Assembly (NCBI GenBank): GCA_030054145.1
Contig: JASGCK010000002.1
Location: 200,031 to 264,030, forward strand
DNA: 64,000 nucleotides
Direction of reading: 5' to 3'
Source: Cytophagales bacterium
Lineage (GTDB): Bacteria; Pseudomonadota; Gammaproteobacteria; Burkholderiales; Burkholderiaceae_C
The notes under the pieces were generated by a model. That model searched no databases and had not been told where the DNA came from. It was given only the letters and a program-made list of their open reading frames with translations. The stretch's first letter is position 1; each line of letters begins with the position of its first letter. Both the position numbers and the translations under genes were made by a program. This document shows positions 28,142-33,760 of this stretch, piece by piece.

Positions 28142-28897
28142 TTAAATGTGAAAATTAAAAAGCGGTATTAGATTGCTAGTACTCTTCATTTTTTGCGTCT
28201 GCACAGGAAAAACTATTTTTTGTAGTGGCAGGCTTTTAGTGTGAATTGCCTCATCACTCAACCATTCATTTGGGAGATTGGCAAGTCGCCTGATGGCAGC
28301 ACCACGACCCCACGATTCAATCCCTGGCGTTAGATATCCAGCACGAATTGCCAGTTTTATAAAGTGGCTTTCTATCAAATACGCTTGGCTCGCATTAGTT
28401 GTAACTTCAGCAAGCATTGCCACGCGAATCTCTACGTTGCTACGACCAGCCCACTCAAATAACGCATACGATGACTTGCCAGCTGAGTGTCCGCCGTAAT
28501 GCTCCTTCATTCTTCGAAAGAAATTTACCGTTTGCCCAATGTAAACAGCTTTAGTTTCACCCAATGGATGATTGCCAAATAAAGCATAGAAAAAATGCTG
28601 CACGGGTTCGCCACGATTACGGATATTGAATTTTGAATATTCGAATTGCACAGGCTCGCCACGATTACGGATATTGAATTTTGAATATTCGAATTCAAAA
28701 TCACACCTCAATCGAAATCGTTTTCCATCTGAGTGTAAAACACCGAGATAAGTTTTGTCATAACGCTTGCTTTTTCCACAACGTGTAATTGTCCAACCTT
28801 TGGATATAACAAACTGGATCAAAGATTCACCCGTTGAAATAGTCTTCGAATCAATCATCAACTGAAGCTCACGTCTTGCCAACTTAGATGTGTCCAT
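28142..28897 (-). CDS. GIY-YIG nuclease-domain protein with an internal 16-residue duplication
   Basis: A 251-residue protein. Residues around 100-135 show a GIY-YIG core (FFYALFG then KAVYIGQTVNFFRRMKEH), and a downstream Glu in YLIESHFIKLA could be the catalytic acid. The N-terminal part has a winged-helix-like look (TGESLIQFVISKGWTITRCG). Just before the core, the 16-residue unit FEYSKFNIRNRGEPVQ occurs twice in tandem. AT-rich. It lies inside a region of broken genes, between the two copies of a 335-base repeat, so it may have come in as a mobile or defence-type gene. Function unknown. Confidence 0.7.
   Translation of the reverse strand: MDTSKLARRELQLMIDSKTISTGESLIQFVISKGWTITRCGKSKRYDKTYLGVLHSDGKRFRLRCDFEFEYSKFNIRNRGEPVQFEYSKFNIRNRGEPVQHFFYALFGNHPLGETKAVYIGQTVNFFRRMKEHYGGHSAGKSSYALFEWAGRSNVEIRVAMLAEVTTNASQAYLIESHFIKLAIRAGYLTPGIESWGRGAAIRRLANLPNEWLSDEAIHTKSLPLQKIVFPVQTQKMKSTSNLIPLFNFHI
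28599..28694 (-). repeat. Two tandem 48-base units inside the GIY-YIG gene
   Basis: Units 28599-28646 and 28647-28694 differ at only two positions. Being 48 bases long, the duplication keeps the frame and adds 16 residues. Confidence 0.95.
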
Positions 28898-28916
28898 TCC
28901 TATCCTTTCGAGTTTT

Positions 28917-31445
28917 TTAAATATTTACTCTTAAACTATCAATAACGGGACGTCTCAAAATCCCGCGCAGCGCCCACCAGCCAATCCCTAGCGTGAGCGC
29001 CGCGCCCAGCAGCAAACCCACGATGGGCAAGGCTGGCGAGAGTGTCCACTCGAAATTAAAAACCCATTTCGCCAGCCCCCACGCGAGAGCGAGTGCGACG
29101 CTTGCCGCTAAAAATCCTGAGAGTGCGCCAATGCCTGCGAGCTGCAAAGCTTGCACTTTGCGCAGTTGACTGCGTGATGCACCCAACGCCCGCATCAGCG
29201 CAAAGTCACGCTGGGTATGACTTCCCGTTGCGTAGAGCGTCGCTAGTAGCACGAGCACCCCAGCAGCCAGCGTGAAGGCAAACAAGCTCTCAACTGCGCG
29301 GGTGACTTTATTGATGACGCTGCCAATTTCGTTCATGCTTTGCGTCAGGTCAATTAAGGTGATGTTCGGGAAGGCACGTACCAATTGGTTGTCGAAGGCA
29401 TAGGCGCTGTAGCCCTTATCTGGCGTGGCTTGCCGAGCAAGCAGCTCAGGGCGAACGCTATTCTCTTTAAAAGCGGCAAGATAGGTCACGGGCAAGTCGG
29501 GCATCGCCGCTTTGGGATACAGCACAAAAAAGTTTGCCCGCATCGATTGCCAATCGACTTTGCGCAAACTGGTGATTTTGGATTCCACCTGCACGCCTGC
29601 CACATCAAAACGCAAGCGGTCACCCAGCTTCAAATTCAGCGTTTTTGCCAAGCCGTCTTCCACGCTGATCGCGCCGTCTTCCTCGTTCGTCCACTGCCCG
29701 CCAACGAGTTGGTTGTGTGCGGGTAAGTTCGCCGTGTTGGAGAGATTGAACTCGCGCTCTACCAAGCGTTTGGCCCGTTCGTCCGCGTAATCAGCAGCGC
29801 TCACGGGCGCATCATTGACCGCTATCAAACGACCACGAATCATGGGATACCAATCGATGTTTTTGGCAATAACGTTATCGCTAGAAGCCTTATCCAGTGA
29901 GGCTTTGAAGGCATCTTGCTGATCTGGTAACACGTTGATAACCATCCGATTAGGGGCATCTTGTGGCCTTGCTTTTTGCCAATTGGCCAGCAAATCGCTG
30001 CGCAGCAAAATGAGCAAAAACAATGCTAAAAGCCCAATCGACAAACTTGCCACTTGCACCGTTGTTTGCACGCGGTGCGCCAGCACTTGGCGTGTCGCCA
30101 AAACCAGTGTTTGAGATCGCATCACGCCACGCGCTTGCAAGCGCCCAAGCAGCAACAAGAGCGCATACGCAAACCCCGCAAACAGCAAGAGCGCCACCGC
30201 AAAGCCGCCCGTTGTCATCAGCCCAAGCATGACATCTTTGCTGGCAACTAAGAGCAGCACCACAAAGCCCGCAACACCAACGAGCAGCGTCAATAGCGAG
30301 GCGGCTTTGATCTCGCCCACATCGCGGCGTAGTACGCGCAGCGGCGGCGTACCCGCCAATTGCAGCACGGGTGGCAATCCAAATCCAAGCAATAACGTGA
30401 TGCCCACTCCCACCCCAAACACGAGCGGCCACAGGCTACTAGCGGGTAACTCTGTCTCCATCACTTGCGCAAGCACGGACACAAACACTTGATGCAAGCC
30501 AAGCCCTAAGCCACAACCGATAAGGCTTGCAACAAGACCAACTAGAAAAAATTCTGCCGCAAAACCAATAGCAATTTGCATTTGAGATTGACCCAGCACC
30601 CGCCTAAGCGCACAGTCATCAATGCGCTTGGCGGCAAAACCTCGCGCCGCAATCGCCACCGCTGCCGCGCACACCAAGGCGCACAAGAGCGCAACTAAGT
30701 TCAAAAACTTCTCTGTCGTATCGAGTATCTGCCGCGTTTCGGGTCTGCCCGATTCCAGCGAATCGAGCCGCACGCCTTTGAGCGTTGGCAACAGCGCCAG
30801 CACGTCCTTATTAAAGCTAGCCGTTTTGTCGCCAGCCACGGCAAAGCGATACGTGACGCGGCTGGCGGGTTGAATCAATTGCGTGGCAGCAAGGTCTTGT
30901 GCATTCATCATCACACGCGGCGCAAAGTTTAAAAATCCCACGCCTCGGTCGGGTTCTGACACCAAGATGTGCGCGATTTTGAAACGCGATGCACCGATAT
31001 CCATCTCATCACCCAGCTTCATATCCAGCGCTCCCAAGAGCGAATTTTCAACCCATACCTCACCCGCATTTGGAATGGTTTTTGTCACTGTGCCATCGTC
31101 AATTTTTAAGTTGCCACGCAGCGGATAACCACTTTGCACGGACTTGAGTGCAACCAGTTTAGTACTGCCCTCAACCGTTGCCATCGTGGCGAAAGCCAAT
31201 GTAGACGTGGCTTGCAGGCCATATTGCTTAGCCAGCGCTTCAATAGAGGGCGGCGTGGGCTGGTCGCTCACCACCACCGCATCGCCGCCGAGCAACTGCT
31301 TGGCATCGCGCGCAAAAGCACCTGCGAGTCGGTCGGCAAAAAGACTCACCGAGCTAAGCGCCCCAACCGCCAACGCCACAGCGGCAATCAGCATGGTGAG
31401 GTCGCCTGAGCGCAAGTCGCGAAGTGTGTTTTTTAAAAAAGTCAT
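28917..31445 (-). CDS. FtsX/MacB-family ABC permease (YbbP-like)
   Basis: An 842-residue membrane protein with the YbbP-type layout: an N-terminal helix, a large periplasmic domain, three helices, a fourth, a second periplasmic domain and three C-terminal helices (AFTLAAGVLVLLATLYATG; GALSGFLAASVALALAWGL). Such permeases pair with a LolD-like ATPase, but none is adjacent here; upstream lies a palindromic repeat and brnA. Its 3' 335 bases are identical to the fragment at 27126-27460, and the last residues (RRPVIDSLRVNI) differ from that copy, so the 3' end may have been rebuilt by recombination. Confidence 0.85.
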   Translation of the reverse strand: MTFLKNTLRDLRSGDLTMLIAAVALAVGALSSVSLFADRLAGAFARDAKQLLGGDAVVVSDQPTPPSIEALAKQYGLQATSTLAFATMATVEGSTKLVALKSVQSGYPLRGNLKIDDGTVTKTIPNAGEVWVENSLLGALDMKLGDEMDIGASRFKIAHILVSEPDRGVGFLNFAPRVMMNAQDLAATQLIQPASRVTYRFAVAGDKTASFNKDVLALLPTLKGVRLDSLESGRPETRQILDTTEKFLNLVALLCALVCAAAVAIAARGFAAKRIDDCALRRVLGQSQMQIAIGFAAEFFLVGLVASLIGCGLGLGLHQVFVSVLAQVMETELPASSLWPLVFGVGVGITLLLGFGLPPVLQLAGTPPLRVLRRDVGEIKAASLLTLLVGVAGFVVLLLVASKDVMLGLMTTGGFAVALLLFAGFAYALLLLLGRLQARGVMRSQTLVLATRQVLAHRVQTTVQVASLSIGLLALFLLILLRSDLLANWQKARPQDAPNRMVINVLPDQQDAFKASLDKASSDNVIAKNIDWYPMIRGRLIAVNDAPVSAADYADERAKRLVEREFNLSNTANLPAHNQLVGGQWTNEEDGAISVEDGLAKTLNLKLGDRLRFDVAGVQVESKITSLRKVDWQSMRANFFVLYPKAAMPDLPVTYLAAFKENSVRPELLARQATPDKGYSAYAFDNQLVRAFPNITLIDLTQSMNEIGSVINKVTRAVESLFAFTLAAGVLVLLATLYATGSHTQRDFALMRALGASRSQLRKVQALQLAGIGALSGFLAASVALALAWGLAKWVFNFEWTLSPALPIVGLLLGAALTLGIGWWALRGILRRPVIDSLRVNI
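28959..29293 (-). repeat. 335-base direct repeat, copy B
   Basis: Identical by eye to 27126-27460; this copy lies within the intact FtsX-type permease gene. Confidence 0.9.
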
Positions 31446-31453
31446 CGTTTGAT

Positions 31454-31511
31454 CCGTTCGGGCTGAGCTTGTCGAAGCCTAAGCACCCTTCGACAAGCTC
31501 AGGGTGAACGG
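31454..31511. repeat. Palindromic repeat element, best copy
   Basis: Left arm 31454-31477 (CCGTTCGGGCTGAGCTTGTC, then GAAG) and right arm 31488-31511 pair over 24 bases with three central mismatches, leaving a 10-base loop. It is the clearest example of an element found at least six times in this window. Lies between the FtsX-type gene's start and the brnA region. Confidence 0.85.
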
Positions 31512-31518
31512 GCGCTCT

Positions 31519-31566
31519 TTATTTTTCTATTTTGCCAGCACGCGTGTAGCAAAGATAACGCTTAAG
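31519..31566 (-). pseudogene. fdhD 3'-end remnant
   Basis: Reads LKRYLCYTRAGKIEK then stop, matching the end of intact FdhD (TRYLCYTGAGKIER). The DNA repeats 32354-32387 with few changes. The two copies bracket the brnA/brnT relic, as if that module had been inserted at, or recombined into, the fdhD 3' end. Confidence 0.8.
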
Positions 31567-31861
31567 CAATTGATGCCAAGGCACGATGTTTGCGAACCTG
31601 CGCTCGCACCATATCGTTCACTCGTGTTTGCCAGCCTCTTCCTGTCGCTCTCAAAGCCTCAAGCACATCCGCATCAAAGCGAATGGTCGTAGACACCTTG
31701 GTCGGTGCAACTTGCTTTCCACGTGGTTTGATGCCTAGCATGGCGTGCAAACCAGCAGGGATGACTTCATGTGCGGACTTAAACTGCGCAAAGTCGGCCG
31801 CGCCTAACTCGCGGACTTCGCCACTTTTATCAATCATGGGGGAATGTTTGCTCATATTCAT
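31562..31861 (-). CDS. brnA: BrnA-type antitoxin
   Basis: A 99-residue antitoxin with a ribbon-helix-helix C-terminus: KVSTTIRFDADVLEALRATG followed by RGWQTRVNDMVRAQVRKH, the BrnA pattern. The N-terminal linker (AADFAQFKSAHEVIPAGLHA) would wrap the toxin. BrnA neutralises the BrnT RNase and represses its own operon. The start is 31861 or the ATG at 31855, overlapping the end of the brnT remnant as in intact brnTA operons. Because the toxin gene is broken, the antitoxin is an orphan here, though it could still act on a toxin encoded elsewhere. Confidence 0.82.
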   Translation of the reverse strand: MNMSKHSPMIDKSGEVRELGAADFAQFKSAHEVIPAGLHAMLGIKPRGKQVAPTKVSTTIRFDADVLEALRATGRGWQTRVNDMVRAQVRKHRALASIA

Positions 31862-31967
31862 TGACCTCTTTTTTATGCGCTTTTCTAAAGCTAATCACCC
31901 TGATGCCATTCGTTATCGGCGTAAAGCAAAGCACGTGCAATCGTGCACCGCTAGTTCGACCGCAATT
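31830..31967 (-). pseudogene. brnT toxin gene remnant
   Basis: The 45 codons before the stop at 31830 end with GARLHVLCFTPITNGIRVIS and FRKAHKKEVNEYEQ, the C-terminal half of a BrnT toxin with its R-V-I-S-F-R-K-A motif. A stop at 31968-31970 cuts the frame and no N-terminal half is found upstream, so the toxin gene is dead. Overlaps the brnA start as usual. Confidence 0.75.
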
Positions 31968-32179
31968 TCAGCATATTTTTGCGTCCACTTTAGAGGATCG
32001 ACTTCTGATCTTTGCCAATTTTTTAGATTTTTGGTGTGTCCATCGATATGGGTTTCGTCCATTCCCGAAGTGAACGCACCTAGAGTTCATTTTGAAATTT
32101 CCTGATCCCAATACTCTTTCGCATTGCTGAGATACCAGGGCTCTATAACCAACAAAGCCCCGAAACCATCGATTCATAA
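31913..32179 (-). pseudogene. Degraded ORF of unknown family
   Basis: In another frame of the same strand a protein-like sequence runs from about 32179 to 31913, interrupted by one TGA near 32098: EPWYLSNAKEYWDQEISK, stop, then MDETHIDGHTKNLKNWQRSE and VDPLKWTQKYAEIAVEL. The second part could be a 49-residue ORF from the ATG at 32062. Codon patterns look protein-like but I recognise no family. It overlaps the brnT remnant. The remaining bases to fdhD (32180-32344) show nothing I can identify. Confidence 0.35.
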
Positions 32180-32344
32180 TCACTCTCCCAAATCGTTAAT
32201 TGTTGAACCGACGTTTCTATGCTGAGCAGGTTGCCCATGATATTGGTGTGCTGGGTAATGGCAGTTTTCATGATGAAGATGCTTCACGAATTTATAACGA
32301 CCCCTGTCACATATTCATAGTACAGCACCGATCTGCGGCGTTTG

Positions 32345-33205
32345 TTACCGCTCGATTTTGCCAGCACCCGTGTAACAAAGATAGCGCGTGTTAAGTGCTC
32401 TGCCAATCGTGCCAAGACCTAGGCGCGTGGCGACATCAAAACCCATTTGCGTAATACCACTCCGAGAGACCACAAACGGTACACCCATTTGCGCGGATTT
32501 GATAACCATCTCGCTGGTTAATCGGCCCGTCGTGTACAGAACCAAATCGAAATTATTCCAGGCGGCAGTGCTGGAAGCCTTATCTGGCGTGGCTTGCAGG
32601 CTCATCCACCCTGCTAGGGTATCCAATGCGTTGTGCCTTCCCACGTCTTCAACATGATGCAAAAGCGTCGCTGCTTTGGATTCCGCATCCACACGAAACA
32701 AGGCGCAACCATGCACCGATCCTGATGATTTGTAGGTCGTGTCTTGCTGGCGAATCAAACTCAAAATGTCAAACAACGCCGCTTGCGGTAAGCGTGCGTC
32801 GGGTAACTTAATCGCGTCGATGTCGTCTAACAGTCCACCAAAAATACTGCCCTGCCCGCAACCCGATGTCACCACGCGCCGCGCCGTGCGTGCTTCAATT
32901 GCGGCAATGCCCGCATGAGTCTTAACAGCTGCCACGCCGCCTTCTTCTGAGCCATCCCAGTCCACGGTGATGGATTCCACATCGGGCGCAGTCGCAATCA
33001 ATTTTTGATTGAGCAAATAACCCAGCACGAGTAGTTCAGGATTCACACCCAGTGTCATCAAAGTGACGATTTCGCGCTTATCCACATAAACAGTGAGCGA
33101 GCGCTCGGCGGGGATGGAGACCGTCTCCTGCTCGCCCGCTTCATTCGTTGCCGTGATGCTGTGCGTGAGCGGGGCGCGAGCCTGCGTGAGATAGGGGCTC
33201 AACAT
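32345..33205 (-). CDS. fdhD: Formate dehydrogenase accessory sulfurtransferase
   Basis: FdhD passes sulfur from a cysteine desulfurase to the molybdenum cofactor of formate dehydrogenase. 286 residues, family-typical, with LMTLGVNPELLVLGYL, the active-site segment VTSGCGQGSIFGG (about residue 118), GSVHGCALF and VGRHNALDTLAGWM. E. coli FdhD carries CGVCG at the active site; here only one Cys is present (GCGQG). It is the last gene of the formate operon, 6 bases after a small ORF. Confidence 0.92.
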   Translation of the reverse strand: MLSPYLTQARAPLTHSITATNEAGEQETVSIPAERSLTVYVDKREIVTLMTLGVNPELLVLGYLLNQKLIATAPDVESITVDWDGSEEGGVAAVKTHAGIAAIEARTARRVVTSGCGQGSIFGGLLDDIDAIKLPDARLPQAALFDILSLIRQQDTTYKSSGSVHGCALFRVDAESKAATLLHHVEDVGRHNALDTLAGWMSLQATPDKASSTAAWNNFDLVLYTTGRLTSEMVIKSAQMGVPFVVSRSGITQMGFDVATRLGLGTIGRALNTRYLCYTGAGKIER

Positions 33206-33211
33206 GGAAGG

Positions 33212-33442
33212 CTATTTTTCGATCTTAGAACTCAACGCCTTTACAAACTCAGGATCAACCTCTTTGCCTCTCGGTGTTTTTATAGCTGACTGAAGTCGAT
33301 CCCATGCCTGCGGATAGTCGCCCATATTGAAAAGTATGAGCGCCCAATTTTGCCAATTCATGGTGTGATTTGGATACTTAATTGATAGAAACAACACAGG
33401 GGTCGATTGAATAACTTTCTCATAACACTCCTGCACATTCAT
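33212..33442 (-). CDS. Small TPR-like hypothetical protein
   Basis: A 76-residue hydrophilic protein from the ATG at 33442. MNWQNWALILFNMGDYPQAW followed by DRLQSAIKTP has the look of one tetratricopeptide-type helix pair. Its ATG overlaps the stop of the 29-residue membrane ORF (ATGA, 33439-33442). The two together read like one membrane-anchored TPR-like protein split by a frame change, or a coupled pair. A longer frame starting at 33523 is possible but its N-terminus is unconvincing. Function unknown. Confidence 0.5.
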   Translation of the reverse strand: MNVQECYEKVIQSTPVLFLSIKYPNHTMNWQNWALILFNMGDYPQAWDRLQSAIKTPRGKEVDPEFVKALSSKIEK

Positions 33443-33528
33443 CGAGTCGCGCGATGTGAGAAAGGAAAAATTGTCGTGTAAAGTGCAGCCACAAATGCAA
33501 GCGTAGCCAGAATAATGAGCCATTCCAT
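33439..33528 (-). CDS. 29-residue hydrophobic ORF (membrane anchor)
   Basis: Encodes MEWLIILATLAFVAALYTTI then FPFSHRATR: one membrane helix with a basic end. The ATG at 33528 directly abuts the stop of the preceding 75-residue gene (TAA-ATG), and the stop overlaps the next ATG. Either a true mini-protein or the displaced first exon-like part of the TPR-like protein after a frameshift. Confidence 0.45.
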   Translation of the reverse strand: MEWLIILATLAFVAALYTTIFPFSHRATR

Positions 33529-33756
33529 TTATAAATCCTCCAACTCGTCTAAGCGTTTGTAGACCCGCTTGTTAATAAAAACAATTAGCACCGCAACCAA
33601 ACCTGTTGTCACTATCCCTGTGATGAAAAGCGGTAGGCTCACGCTGCCATACTGCTGTGCCAACCAGCCAATCAACGAGGCACAAACTGCAGCCGCAACG
33701 CCAAAGGCAACTTTCAACCAACCCAGCTCTTCTTTAATGCGGTCTGTTTTTGACAT
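33529..33756 (-). CDS. Small two-helix membrane protein
   Basis: A 75-residue protein with a charged N-terminus (SKTDRIKEELGWLK), two hydrophobic helices (VAFGVAAAVCASLIGWLA and LFITGIVTTGLVAVLIVFI), and a charged tail (NKRVYKRLDELEDL). It sits 4 bases after fdsA in the formate operon. No known function; the context could suggest a membrane partner of the formate dehydrogenase, but such small proteins are also common fillers. Confidence 0.6.
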   Translation of the reverse strand: MSKTDRIKEELGWLKVAFGVAAAVCASLIGWLAQQYGSVSLPLFITGIVTTGLVAVLIVFINKRVYKRLDELEDL

Positions 33757-33760
33757 TGAG

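Noticed and set aside
28599..28694. The 48-base tandem repeat as a CRISPR or att site
   Set aside because: Only two abutting units, no spacers, in frame within one gene.
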